Positions 24,978-34,214 of a DNA stretch of 64,000 bases are shown piece by piece. Every line of letters begins with the position of its first letter. Positions within the stretch are counted from its first letter, which is position 1. Source of the DNA: Acidobacteriota bacterium (lineage in GTDB: Bacteria > Acidobacteriota > Blastocatellia > RBC074); assembly GCA_018269055.1 (NCBI GenBank), contig JAFDVI010000010.1:1-64000 (forward strand), written 5' to 3'. The position numbers were made by a program, and so were the translations under genes. The notes beneath the pieces are model-generated. The model saw nothing but the letters and a program-made list of their open reading frames with translations. It had not been told where the DNA came from and did not search any database.

Positions 24978-27611
24978 TTACTTTATATCCGAATAATCAA
25001 GTTTGAGATAACTGCCGACGTCTCCCACGACAAAGACAAAGCTTTGGCCGTTACCTGAAATGCTAGTAATGCCTTCCGGTTTCATTTGTGCGTCAAGAGT
25101 CATCACCTTGGCCGGTTTGACATCGGCTTGACCAGACCATGTCCACAAACCGAATTCGGCTTTCTCGCCATTTTCCGGCGCACCGGAAATGATGAGGAAC
25201 TTATTTAACCGGGTATCATAAGTGATGTCGCGTATTCCCTGGCCGTCAAGAGATAAGATAATGGCATGAGGAGTGTCTACCTTCAGATTGTCAGCATTGA
25301 ACGGTGCGCGCGGATCACGCAACTTGAGCGGAATGAGTACTGCTTGATTTCCCAACAAAGGCGAACGCAATCCCAACAGCAATCTTTCGTTATTACGATC
25401 CCAAGCGATGCCTTCAATGTTCAATCCACCTTCATTTCCTCCGGGTGCACCAGAAGCCGTAATTTCTGAGACGTTCTGTAATAAGAAGGGTCGCAAATCC
25501 GGAATCACTTCAACATGTCCAGAAACTGTTTTGGTTGCAGCGTCGAAGGCAAAGCGCGCGAGCGCGTGCTGCGTCTGATCCGACGGAGACGACTGTGAAC
25601 TAATCACGTAAAAAAAAGAATTCCCATAAGTGATTGATTCGGGATCAGTAAAGGTGACGCCGAGCGGGATATTTTTCACTTTTCCAGCCTGCTTGCCGGA
25701 AGCGTCAAATTCCATCCATTGCACTTCCCCCCCAAGATTGTCGGAAGCAATCAAAGCGCCGTTTGACCCTAATACATACGCAATGCCGGAGGATTCCAAT
25801 CTGCCTCTTAGAAAACCAGTGTCAATTGTTTGCCAAGTATTGGAAGACACAAAAACCCCGGAATCAATGCCGCCATCGGTCTTCTGAGCATTGCCGCCTC
25901 CAATTTCCGGTTTGATGTGTTTGCTTCCGTTCGGCTCACGATTGAGCAAATAAAGTGTTAGGCCAACGGTCAAAATCACACCCAGAACTTGTGCCAGGAT
26001 ACGACTGATTCCCCCTACCCAAGCGGCTTTTAACCGGTCGTCTTTTTTCTTCTTTTTCTTTTTCTCTGACTTCTCTGTGCCATCATCTTCAGCAGCAGTG
26101 GTGACCTTTGAAGGGGGAATTGTCGCAATGCCCGGATCCGTGGGCGGAAAAGAATGCGCCGGATCTGATCGTAACGAGGCTCGTCTGCGGACTTCTTCCA
26201 GCGCTTCCATAGACAGCCGCGCTGTTTTGTTTTCAGTAGTTTCAGCCGGATTTCGAAAAGTCAGCAGCACATTGCCGAGTTGAATTTTGTCTCCGTGCTG
26301 CAAGGTGTAAGCTTCGCTGCCCAGCCGATTGCCATTGATGAATGTGCCGTTGCTGCTACCCAGATCAACGATGGTGTACCCGCCGTCGCGCACCAAAACA
26401 ATGGCGTGCGTGCTGCTGACAGTCGGATCGTTGAGGACCAGTTTGTTGTGCGTAGCCTTTCCGACTTCAATTTCCGCCTGATTCAACAGAGCTTCAATCT
26501 TTTCACCGGTAGGCATGACTCCGATCAAACGGGGCGTGAAATGGTTTTCGATGTGTTTGGTGATTTCGCTGAATAGTGCTAAGCGCAAAGAAGCTTTTTT
26601 GCCTGTGACGCGCTCACACTGATCAATAGTCGCTTTATCGGTGGGATCGGCAATGGCCAGCATCAATCGGTCGGGCTGCTGACTAATGACCGGGCAAACC
26701 GAACGAGAGCGCAAAAACTCAATGCCGAGTTTTGCCGCTGTCAGGGCATCAACTTCCATTGTTTTCATTTCGATTGGCGCCAGGTTGAAGGTGCGCCCCA
26801 TCAGATCGCGCAAGCCAATTTCGCTGACCAGCTTTTCTTCGACCAAAGCCCTGCAAAGTCTGCGTCCTTGTGTCGGAGCTCCCTTTAACCGATCAACTTC
26901 CGTTTGTGCGACCAGGCCAGATGTCACTAACGCCGCGGCCAACGATTCTTCGGTGAAGGGCAAGGATTTCGGCGGCGGCGGCGGCACTGGCGGAGGGGGA
27001 GGATTCTCTCCCAACAAAATTGTGCGCGGAATTGATTGCGTCGTTTCGGCTTCCTTTAACCGGAAAGTGATGGCGCAATGTCCCATCTTGATCAAATCGC
27101 CATGTTGCAACTTGCGCGGTTCATTGACGCGGACCTCATTGACAAAGGTGCCGTTTCGGCTGCCCAAATCGCTAATCGTGAACACGCCATCGGCAAGGCT
27201 GATCAGGGCGTGGGTTGAAGATACCGAGGCATCGGTCAAAATGATTTCGTTTTGCGGTCCTTTGCCGATTCTGGTTTCAGGACTTGTTAAGTCGCGCTCA
27301 AACACGTTGCCATCGCGGGACAAAACATGGAGCGTAGCTTCAGCGGAGTTCGTATCGTTCTGGGAAGCAATCATAGTGTTTAACGCCGTGCCGTCCTGCC
27401 AATCTTTTGGCGAGGAAGCGTTCGGCGGCGGAGAAGGGGGCAGGTTGGGTTCCGAAGTCGGCTTGGTATCATTGACCGCAAATGCTTGTAAATCGGTGCC
27501 GCATTGGTTACAGAAGCGGCTACCTTCGCGCGGAACGGGGAATTTGCATTGAGGGCATTCATTAACCATGCCAACTGAGGTAACTTGGTTCGTACTCGAA
27601 TTTAACGCCAT
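24978..27611 (-). CDS. FHA - MshEN-like - FHA - transmembrane - DUF3616-like propeller protein
   Basis: 877 aa. In order: a zinc ribbon (Cys19, 22, 34, 37); FHA1 about 93-185 (RIGKGPQNEI, SSTHALI, DLGSRNGTFVN); a Pro-rich linker; an MshEN/GspE-N-type domain about 225-355; FHA2 about 370-455 (SSTHAIVL, DLGSSNGTFING); a Lys-rich stretch 516-525; one TM about 534-555; and an extracytoplasmic beta-propeller-like region 575-877 with GGLNIEGIAWDRNNERLLLG and KPEGITSISG. The FHA parts predict phosphothreonine binding, so a membrane receptor or adaptor for Ser/Thr-kinase signalling is inferred. The start could be internal (Met15). It diverges from the S41 gene. Confidence 0.85.
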   Translation of the reverse strand: MALNSSTNQVTSVGMVNECPQCKFPVPREGSRFCNQCGTDLQAFAVNDTKPTSEPNLPPSPPPNASSPKDWQDGTALNTMIASQNDTNSAEATLHVLSRDGNVFERDLTSPETRIGKGPQNEIILTDASVSSTHALISLADGVFTISDLGSRNGTFVNEVRVNEPRKLQHGDLIKMGHCAITFRLKEAETTQSIPRTILLGENPPPPPVPPPPPKSLPFTEESLAAALVTSGLVAQTEVDRLKGAPTQGRRLCRALVEEKLVSEIGLRDLMGRTFNLAPIEMKTMEVDALTAAKLGIEFLRSRSVCPVISQQPDRLMLAIADPTDKATIDQCERVTGKKASLRLALFSEITKHIENHFTPRLIGVMPTGEKIEALLNQAEIEVGKATHNKLVLNDPTVSSTHAIVLVRDGGYTIVDLGSSNGTFINGNRLGSEAYTLQHGDKIQLGNVLLTFRNPAETTENKTARLSMEALEEVRRRASLRSDPAHSFPPTDPGIATIPPSKVTTAAEDDGTEKSEKKKKKKKDDRLKAAWVGGISRILAQVLGVILTVGLTLYLLNREPNGSKHIKPEIGGGNAQKTDGGIDSGVFVSSNTWQTIDTGFLRGRLESSGIAYVLGSNGALIASDNLGGEVQWMEFDASGKQAGKVKNIPLGVTFTDPESITYGNSFFYVISSQSSPSDQTQHALARFAFDAATKTVSGHVEVIPDLRPFLLQNVSEITASGAPGGNEGGLNIEGIAWDRNNERLLLGLRSPLLGNQAVLIPLKLRDPRAPFNADNLKVDTPHAIILSLDGQGIRDITYDTRLNKFLIISGAPENGEKAEFGLWTWSGQADVKPAKVMTLDAQMKPEGITSISGNGQSFVFVVGDVGSYLKLDYSDIK

Positions 27612-27785
27612 TTAATTCGGTAATTTGTAGTTGATCTAACCATCATAAAGCGAACAGGATGCTAAATCAGTTTGCAGGCTAAATCAACGAGTTTGGGGGA
27701 CAAGCAAGTTTCCAGAACTGTGTTCTGACCAGCGGCGTACTGTAAAATCGCTGCTTGCTGTTTCGCGAAATTCAAAACTTTACAG
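27612..27785. other. divergent intergenic region with a short palindrome
   Basis: CAGAAC-TGT-GTTCTG (27713-27727) is a perfect 6-bp dyad with a 3-bp centre, possibly an operator for one of the flanking genes. Nothing else is seen. Confidence 0.3.
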
Positions 27786-27809
27786 ATGACTTCAAAACGG
27801 AAATTTAAC

Positions 27810-29141
27810 ATGAAAAGGTTGATCCTTTGGTCGCTGTTTGCGCTAATTTTTGCCGCGAATGTTTGGGCGCAGAATCCTGCGCCGCAACAAGTGATTGTCG
27901 GTGCCCCCCCGGACAGCAAAAAAACGGCTGACGTTCGTCAGCAAACATTTGAGATTGTCTGGCAAACGGTTAAAGACAAACATTTTGATCCGACACTGGG
28001 CGGAGTGGATTGGGAGAAAGTCCGCCAGCAATATCAGCCCAAAGTGGCCGAAACGAAATCCGACGCAGAACTTTACCGATTGCTGCAACAAATGTTGGGC
28101 GAACTTCACCAGTCTCATTTCAACATCATTCCGCCCGAAGCTGTCATCAGCGATGATGCCGCGGAACCGCCAACCGGCGGAATCGGAATTGACCTGAGAA
28201 TGATTGATGGAGCAGCGGTCATAGTGCGCGTAGAACCGGAATCAATGGCTGACGCTTCCGGGCTGCGTCCCGGTTTTGTGATCAAACAGATTGGCGACAA
28301 GACAGTGGATTCCCTGATCGCGCCGCTGACCAAAGGCACGCAATCCGAAGCAATCCGAAAATTGCAGATGGCTCGCCGTGTGCTTCGCGAAATCAATGGC
28401 GACCCTGGCACTTCAGTCGCAATTGTTTATGCGGACGACAAAGACAAAACAAATTTGGCCGTGGTTACACGCACCAAAATGAAAGGCGAATTGTCTCCCA
28501 AGCTAGGCAACTTTCCGCCGCAATACACAGAGTTTGAATCGAAGCGATTGCCTGGAAACATCGGCTATATTCGTTTCAACATTTTCACAACGCCGATTTC
28601 TGAAAAAGTTCGCGCGGCGTTGGCGGAGTTCCATGACGCCAAAGGGGTTATCTTTGACCTGCGCGGAAATCCGGGAGGAGTCGCAGGGATCGCTACGGGC
28701 ATTGCCGGACGGCTTTCGGAAAAAAACGGCGTTCTGGGAACGATGAAGATGCGAACCAGCGAATTAAAGTTCGCGATTTTTCCGCAACAAGACGCTTACA
28801 CGGGACCGTTGGCGATTTTAATTGACGGAATGAGCGCTTCCACCAGCGAGGTTTTTTCCAGCGGAATGCAGGGGCTGGGGCGCGCAATCGTGATCGGAGA
28901 AACCAGTGCTGGCGCTTGCTTGCCCTCGTATTTTCAAAAACTTCCGACCGGCGCATTGTTTCAATTCGCCATTGCCGATTTCAAAACCTCAAAGGGCGTT
29001 TTGATTGAAGGCCGGGGCGTCATTCCCGATCTTGAAGTGAAATGGAATCGTGCCAGCTTGATCAGCGGACACGATGCACAACTTGAAACAGCGATTGAGC
29101 GACTGGCACAATCGCGACAACCAGAGCGTTCATTCAAATAA
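27810..29141 (+). CDS. S41-family exported protease with PDZ domain
   Basis: 443 aa, signal peptide MKRLILWSLFALIFAANVWAQ. A CTPase-type N-domain (about 35-120) is followed by a PDZ-like region (about 130-215; GIGIDLRMIDGAAVIVRV, GLRPGFVIKQIGD) and the S41 catalytic domain (about 250-425). The Ser site is DGMSASTSEVFSSG; the usual CtpA Lys (GxxxxGK) is replaced, here GETSAGACLPS, as in the tricorn-like or TAG subgroup. Probably a periplasmic processing protease. The start may be at 27786 (eight residues longer), but this ATG leaves a typical signal peptide. Confidence 0.85.
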   Translation: MKRLILWSLFALIFAANVWAQNPAPQQVIVGAPPDSKKTADVRQQTFEIVWQTVKDKHFDPTLGGVDWEKVRQQYQPKVAETKSDAELYRLLQQMLGELHQSHFNIIPPEAVISDDAAEPPTGGIGIDLRMIDGAAVIVRVEPESMADASGLRPGFVIKQIGDKTVDSLIAPLTKGTQSEAIRKLQMARRVLREINGDPGTSVAIVYADDKDKTNLAVVTRTKMKGELSPKLGNFPPQYTEFESKRLPGNIGYIRFNIFTTPISEKVRAALAEFHDAKGVIFDLRGNPGGVAGIATGIAGRLSEKNGVLGTMKMRTSELKFAIFPQQDAYTGPLAILIDGMSASTSEVFSSGMQGLGRAIVIGETSAGACLPSYFQKLPTGALFQFAIADFKTSKGVLIEGRGVIPDLEVKWNRASLISGHDAQLETAIERLAQSRQPERSFK

Positions 29142-29209
29142 ACGCTCGAAAGCAACACAAATGCAGACAAGCTGCCAATTTGTTCTGCGCATCAGAAAGG
29201 ATGATCTCG

Positions 29210-29974
29210 ATGAAAAAAATTGCACCCATGTTAGTTCTTTCGCTGGTAATGGCGTTGACCGCCATCGCTCAGGAAAAGAAAGCAGATGCTCCGAAGGCCG
29301 ACCCCAAATCGGAGGCCACTCCTTCAGTGGACGCGATTCTGGACAATTACGTGAAAGCCATCGGCGGCAAAGAAGCCAACGAAAAAATCACCTCTCGCAT
29401 GATGAAAGGCACGTTTGAAATGCCGGCGATGGGCATGTCAGGAACGGTCGAAGCTTACACACAGGCTCCGAACAAATCCTCCATGACTACGGATATTGGC
29501 GGGTTTGGAAAAGTGCAGCAGGTTTTCGATGGCAAAACAGCCTGGGAAGCCAATCCGATGACCGGTTTGCGCGAACTGACGGGCGGCGAACTGGCTGCGA
29601 TGAAGCGGGAAGCGGATTTCTATGCCGAACTCAATTACAAGAAAAATTACTCGAAACTTGAGGCCAAAGGCAAAGAGAAAGTAGGCGATGCTGATTCTTA
29701 TGTTGTGATTGCCACTCCCAGCGAAGGGAAACCTGACAAGCTTTATTTTGACACGAAAACCGGGTTGCTCATCCGCCGCGACACTGAACGGGAAACCGCT
29801 CAAGGTGAAATGGCGACTGAAACCTACTACGATGATTACAAAGAGGTGGACGGCGTCAAGGTGCCGCACACATTGAAAATCACGAATCCTCAATTCAGCT
29901 TTGTCGTCAAAATGACTGAGGTCAAGTCGAACGTCAAAATTGAAGACTCGAAGTTTGCCAAGCCAGCGAACTAG
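29210..29974 (+). CDS. exported LolA/outer-membrane-lipoprotein-sorting-like protein
   Basis: 254 aa with a signal peptide (MKKIAPMLVLSLVMALTAIAQ). The body is an incomplete beta-barrel with the repeated order VDAILDNYVKAIGGKEANEK, TGTVEAY-type strands, DGKTAWEANP, TYYDDYKEVDGVKVPHTL and a terminal FAKPAN. This is the lipoprotein-sorting-like family frequent in Acidobacteria, often with S41 or peptidase neighbours. The start at 29210 follows AGAAAGG (29194-29200) with 9-base spacing. Lipid or lipoprotein binding is inferred from fold only. Confidence 0.75.
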   Translation: MKKIAPMLVLSLVMALTAIAQEKKADAPKADPKSEATPSVDAILDNYVKAIGGKEANEKITSRMMKGTFEMPAMGMSGTVEAYTQAPNKSSMTTDIGGFGKVQQVFDGKTAWEANPMTGLRELTGGELAAMKREADFYAELNYKKNYSKLEAKGKEKVGDADSYVVIATPSEGKPDKLYFDTKTGLLIRRDTERETAQGEMATETYYDDYKEVDGVKVPHTLKITNPQFSFVVKMTEVKSNVKIEDSKFAKPAN

Positions 29975-29977
29975 GCT

Positions 29978-30112
29978 GGGCTTACGGGCAATGGCATTGA
30001 ATTAAGCAATACACGGTGATGTTCAGAGTTCACGCTTCAGCGTGGTGACAAAGTTTCTACACGCTGAAGCGTGAACTCTGAACCTTAATTCAATGCCATT
30101 GGGCTTACGGGC
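29978..30112. mobile_element. REP/MITE-like inverted-repeat element with direct flanking repeat
   Basis: Outer 18-base arms CAATGGCATTGAATTAAG (29989-30006) and its complement (30084-30101) enclose inner perfect 24-base arms (30021-30044 and 30060-30083; core GTTCAGAGTTCACGCTTCAG) with a 15-base loop; a 14-base bulge lies on the left. The whole is flanked by a direct repeat GGGCTTACGGGC (29978-29989 and 30101-30112), like a target-site duplication. It has no coding capacity and sits between the LolA-like gene and its terminator. A family of dispersed repeats mobilised in trans is the likely class. Confidence 0.7.
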
Positions 30113-30121
30113 TTCGGATGT

Positions 30122-30152
30122 GGAAAAGGGCGAGTTCAACTCGCCCTTTTCC
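30122..30152. terminator. bidirectional terminator
   Basis: GGAAAAGGGCGAGT and ACTCGCCCTTTTCC around a 3-base loop (TCA), with T-rich flank on both strands. It lies between the LolA-like gene and the convergent 293-aa gene. Confidence 0.8.
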
Positions 30153-30173
30153 TTTGGTCGGACTTGAGATTGG

Positions 30174-31055
30174 TTAACTCGCCCGTTTGATTTCGTGAGG
30201 CAGCAGATCGGTTGTTGCCTCGGTAATCGGATGCTGGATTGAAGCCGGGGGCAATTCGTTGGTGTCGGGCGCGTCGGCAATTCCAAGCCCATGCCGGCGT
30301 ACAGTAGGCAGCGATTTTTGCTCAATCGGTTCGCTGATAGCTTGGCGAAGTTTGAACCAGCTAAAAAGAATCATCAGAATTCCCGCCGAGCCAAGAGCTG
30401 TCGAAATCGTGCCAATCACGCGAACCATTTTTGCAAATTTGACCGGGTCGTCGCTGCCGAAAAACAAAGTGAATGACAGGACGATGGCCATGAGAAAAAA
30501 TAGCATTCCTGCGCTGATGCTTTTCTGGTTGGAATTGGCGACTGAGGTCAATCGCAGCACTTCGATTTCCGCAGGAGCGTCCGAGGCAAGTGGGGTGCCG
30601 CACTGACGGCAGAATCGTGAGCTTCCAGCCGTATCCGCTCCGCAGGCCGAACAATGTGCCGCAGCCATTCGCGCCAGTGCTGTCGCAATAATCGCTTCGG
30701 CTTCGCGCGTTAGTGTATTGCGGTCGCCTTTGGTCAGGTAATTGGAATAAACCCCTTTGATGGTATAAGCGAATGACACACGAGTGGCATTCGCTCCAGT
30801 AGGTTTCAGGCCAATTTCCAGGGAAGTTTGGTAATCCCTGACGTTTTGCGAACAACCGGATTGCGCGGAGCTTTTGGCGCTGCGGCGCGCTTGCAACGGC
30901 GTTTCGTTCAGCACGCGATAGTTCATTTCTTCCAGCGCGTCGGCCAACGCCAAACGAAGACTTTCAGCATCGCCTGCGACATGGCGTGTGACGTCGTGGT
31001 CGAAAGTGGAACGCGCCTCGCTGCCACTCATCACTGGAATGAATTCCGCTCCCAT
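30174..31055 (-). CDS. membrane protein with central zinc ribbon
   Basis: 293 aa, not assigned to a family. Residues 1-130 are soluble (HDVTRHVAGDAESLRLALADAL, GLKPTGANATRVSFAYTI, TLTREAEAIIATALARM), then a C4 zinc ribbon (CSACG-x8-CRQCG at about 134-150), then two hydrophobic helices (about 184-203 and 218-236) and a polar tail. GGAGG precedes the start. The zinc ribbon plus TM arrangement suggests an anchored regulatory or scaffolding protein; the ligand and partners are unknown. Confidence 0.6.
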   Translation of the reverse strand: MGAEFIPVMSGSEARSTFDHDVTRHVAGDAESLRLALADALEEMNYRVLNETPLQARRSAKSSAQSGCSQNVRDYQTSLEIGLKPTGANATRVSFAYTIKGVYSNYLTKGDRNTLTREAEAIIATALARMAAAHCSACGADTAGSSRFCRQCGTPLASDAPAEIEVLRLTSVANSNQKSISAGMLFFLMAIVLSFTLFFGSDDPVKFAKMVRVIGTISTALGSAGILMILFSWFKLRQAISEPIEQKSLPTVRRHGLGIADAPDTNELPPASIQHPITEATTDLLPHEIKRAS

Positions 31056-31152
31056 AACATGTCCTCCGATATTGTCGGTTGAAGGTGTTCGGTATTTTCG
31101 CTAACGAAACCGCGAAAAGGAAAGTTCTCTGGCTTTCTCTTAAGCCTTTGGC

Positions 31153-31815
31153 TCAGCTTTTTCGCCAAACGTAAATATCGCGAGCGATGTCTCTTTCCAG
31201 TGCAATTTGGGTTTCGTCGCATTGAACCACGAAGCTGGGAAATTTCTGTTGAACTTTAACCGGAATTCCGGGGGTGATACCGAACGAGGAAAGTTTGCGG
31301 ATTCGTGGGAAATTGGCGGCGCTGACATACGCGATTTGCGCCTGTTCGCCGACTTCCAGGCGGTCAATGGATGTGACCAGGGAATTGATTTGATCTTCGA
31401 CCTGGCGGCAACAATCGCCTTCAGGGATAGGATGGTTGTGCGGGCAAAATCGCGGATGGCCAAGTAAAGTGCAGATGGCATCAGTGACGCCTCTGGCCAG
31501 AAAGTGCTCGAATTCGCAGGCATCGGCTTCGCTTTCTTCCAACGTCATCCCCAGCACGTCAACAACCAATCGTTCTGCCAAACGGTGACGGCGAATAATT
31601 TCTCTGGCGGTTTGCCGACCCAAAGGCGTCAGCTTGATTTCGCCTGCGGACGTTCGCATCAAATAACCTTCGCGTTCGCATTCCGCCAGCAATTCTTCGG
31701 TGACTTCTGTTTTTGCTTCAATGGAGATTTCTTCAACGTCAGCCGAACCGCGTTCCTCGTTTGACCAAACAGATTCGAGGACTTCGACAATATCCTGAGA
31801 AAGCCAATTGTGCAT
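31153..31815 (-). CDS. DtxR/MntR-family metal-dependent regulator with FeoA-like C-domain
   Basis: 220 aa: winged helix (1-65, GYLMRTSAGEIKLTPLG), metal-binding dimerisation region (66-140) with CPHNHPIPEGDCC, then a FeoA-type SH3 domain (148-218). As in DtxR/IdeR the protein should bind Fe(II) or Mn(II) and repress uptake genes. It starts 4 bases after the feoB stop codon, so feoB and its regulator share an operon, and the FeoA domain may stand in for a free FeoA, which is absent here. Iron preference over manganese is inferred from the feoB link. Confidence 0.9.
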   Translation of the reverse strand: MHNWLSQDIVEVLESVWSNEERGSADVEEISIEAKTEVTEELLAECEREGYLMRTSAGEIKLTPLGRQTAREIIRRHRLAERLVVDVLGMTLEESEADACEFEHFLARGVTDAICTLLGHPRFCPHNHPIPEGDCCRQVEDQINSLVTSIDRLEVGEQAQIAYVSAANFPRIRKLSSFGITPGIPVKVQQKFPSFVVQCDETQIALERDIARDIYVWRKS

Positions 31816-31819
31816 ACTG

Positions 31820-34153
31820 TTAAAAACCGATGTTCAACGCCCGCAAAACCAAATTGACGATGCCGCCAACCGCGATGGCGAATGGGGTAATAAAGGCCAA
31901 AATGATCAGTGCCTTTTTGGTTCCCTGTTCACGGATAATCATAAAAAAGTTCGCAACGCAGGGAATGAAGAGAGTTAAGACAATCAAGGAGACAACAATC
32001 TGTACCGGCGTCATTAAGCCTTTTCCGACCATGTCATACAACCCGGCAGCCCCGTAATCGCGCCGCAAAAAACCAAGCACAAGTACTTGAGAGGTTTGTC
32101 TAGGCAATTGCAAAACACCGGTTACCAACGGAGCCAGCGAGTTGTTGATCATATCCAACCCGCTCAGTTTTCCCCACGGCGTAGGCACTCTCAAGCGGTC
32201 GAGAACAAATAAAATCAATGTTCCGAGCACAAACAACGGCAGGGCTTCTTTCAAATACCACTTCATCCTGTATCGGGTTTTAGTCCAAACGTTTTTGAAC
32301 ACCGGCATGCGAATGGGAGGAATTTCAAAGATGAAATCTCCGCGTTTGCCTTTGACGATTTTTGAGGACAGATATCCCACCAGAAACATCTGGGAGACGA
32401 CGACACCGAACACTGTCAGCATGGCTCCGGCGCTGAGCGATCCGCTGATGGCCAGAATTACGCCCAACTGAGCGGAGCAGGGAACTCCAAGTGCCAGTAA
32501 AACCGTAGCGATCAAGCGCTCTTTTTTGGTTTCCAAAATGCGCGTCGTCATCGTTGCCATCGTGTCGCAGCCCAGGCCCAACACCATCGGCAACACGGCT
32601 TTGCCGTTCAGACCCATTACGCGAAACAACCTGTCAGACAAAATCGCCAGCCGCGGCAAATACCCGCTGTCTTCCAACAAACCGAACGCAATGAAAAATG
32701 TCATGACAATTGGTAAGACAATCGCCAGCGCATACGTCAGCCCAACGGAAATCAGTCCATACTGCCCGACAAAGAAATCATAGAAGATGCCCGACGGAAT
32801 TAACCTTTGCAGGTTTGGCGTCAACAGGGAATTGAAAATGTTATTTTCCAGCGCATCCACCAAAGTGCCAGCGCCGATGACGCCCACAAATTCGTACATC
32901 AGCAACAAGATGACGATCATCATCGGAGCACCCGTTCGCCAATCTCGCGTCCAATGCCCCAACCTTTCCGCAAACCGTTCTGACCTGCGAAGCACAAATG
33001 CCAATGGAGCGATCACCGGTGCGATCAGCATCAGAAATTGTGTAATTGCCGGATACAGCAAGCCGGTTTCATACGCGCTGCCATCATCTGCTAACTTGCC
33101 GAAAAACAACGAACCCAACCAGCCAAGATGGTTGTTACCAAGAAAAGAGAGCGTTGTTGGAACAACGCTTTTGTCCATCCAGGAATTCATCCAACCGAAA
33201 GGCGTCGGCAGGCCGAACAAGCGACCGACTTCTGTATAGGCAAACAACAACAATCCGGCTGCCAGACAGACAAAACCGATTTTTAACCCGACGCCGTTTG
33301 ATTCGCGGAAAACGCTGGGTAACGCAGTTTTATATTGACCGACGGCACGTTCCAGGAAGGCATTACGCATTTCCTCCAAACGCGCAGCACTGTTTTTTAT
33401 TTGAGTCCGCGTGGCCGCGTCATTGGGAACGTGGCCGTCTGCGACGCGATTGAGCCAGGATTCCACGCCCTGACGAAATCCCAAATCCTGCGTCTGCAAC
33501 CATTCGACTGTGAGTTGTAAAGGAAGTTTTTTGTTCGGCTTCGGAGTGAATGCCTGAAGAAAGTTTGCGTTGCCGAGAATGCGATTTCGTTGTGTTTCCA
33601 GCGGATCGTTAGGGACTTTGGCGTGAACGATAGATTTGAAAATCGAATACAACCCTTCGCCTTCGACGGCCACGGCTGGAACCACTGGAATGCCGAACAG
33701 TTCGCCGATGCCTTTAGCATCAATCTCAATGCCGCGATGCCGCGCTTCATCCATCATGTTCAGGACTAGCACCATTGGGATTTTCAATTCGGCCAGTTGA
33801 GAAGTGATCAGCAGAGTACGGCGTAAATTCTTGGCGTCAGCGACTTGAACAATCACGTCGGGGTCGGCATCCAATAACATATCGCGCGTCACGCGCTCGT
33901 CATCGGATTGCGGGGCCAGCGAATTGATTCCGGGCGTGTCAATAACTTCCCACTCTTGCCCACCATACTTCATCTTACCCCGCGAGACTTCAACGGTCGT
34001 GCCCGGATAGTTGGATACAGTGACGTACTTGCCCGTCAAATAGCCAAAAATAACAGACTTACCGACGTTCGGATTTCCTACCAAAAGAAGCCGTGCGGGT
34101 TTTAGTGCAGGTTTCGGCAATTTTTCGATTTTATGCAAGGTTACAGTAGACAT
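31820..34153 (-). CDS. feoB: ferrous iron transporter FeoB
   Basis: 777 aa from ATG 34153. N-terminal G domain: G1 GNPNVGKS (26-33), G2 GTTVEVSRG, G3 DTPGINS (72-78), G4 NMMD. After the helical spacer, the membrane part has two Gate-type halves (for example GLGCDTMATMTTRILETKKER and its conserved CSAQLGV) and about ten TM segments. Fe(II) uptake across the inner membrane, GTP-linked. The longer frame to 34213 overlaps the putative operator, and the inner ATG has GGTGAG upstream. No separate feoA or feoC is present. Confidence 0.95.
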   Translation of the reverse strand: MSTVTLHKIEKLPKPALKPARLLLVGNPNVGKSVIFGYLTGKYVTVSNYPGTTVEVSRGKMKYGGQEWEVIDTPGINSLAPQSDDERVTRDMLLDADPDVIVQVADAKNLRRTLLITSQLAELKIPMVLVLNMMDEARHRGIEIDAKGIGELFGIPVVPAVAVEGEGLYSIFKSIVHAKVPNDPLETQRNRILGNANFLQAFTPKPNKKLPLQLTVEWLQTQDLGFRQGVESWLNRVADGHVPNDAATRTQIKNSAARLEEMRNAFLERAVGQYKTALPSVFRESNGVGLKIGFVCLAAGLLLFAYTEVGRLFGLPTPFGWMNSWMDKSVVPTTLSFLGNNHLGWLGSLFFGKLADDGSAYETGLLYPAITQFLMLIAPVIAPLAFVLRRSERFAERLGHWTRDWRTGAPMMIVILLLMYEFVGVIGAGTLVDALENNIFNSLLTPNLQRLIPSGIFYDFFVGQYGLISVGLTYALAIVLPIVMTFFIAFGLLEDSGYLPRLAILSDRLFRVMGLNGKAVLPMVLGLGCDTMATMTTRILETKKERLIATVLLALGVPCSAQLGVILAISGSLSAGAMLTVFGVVVSQMFLVGYLSSKIVKGKRGDFIFEIPPIRMPVFKNVWTKTRYRMKWYLKEALPLFVLGTLILFVLDRLRVPTPWGKLSGLDMINNSLAPLVTGVLQLPRQTSQVLVLGFLRRDYGAAGLYDMVGKGLMTPVQIVVSLIVLTLFIPCVANFFMIIREQGTKKALIILAFITPFAIAVGGIVNLVLRALNIGF

Positions 34154-34195
34154 AAGTTCACTCACCACTTGACTGTTGTTAATAAGCTGATAGTT

Positions 34196-34214
34196 ATTGA
34201 AAGTCAAATTCAAT
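34196..34214. promoter_or_regulatory. possible operator upstream of feoB
   Basis: ATTGAA-AGTCAAA-TTCAAT is a 19-bp dyad 43 bases upstream of the feoB ATG, the position and length expected for a DtxR or Fur operator. Only the 6-bp ends are symmetric, so it is tentative. Confidence 0.3.

Noticed and set aside
27810..29141. Loss of the CtpA catalytic Lys as evidence of a dead S41 protease
   Set aside because: The GETSAG form is common in tricorn-like and related S41 subgroups, so it is not proof of inactivity.
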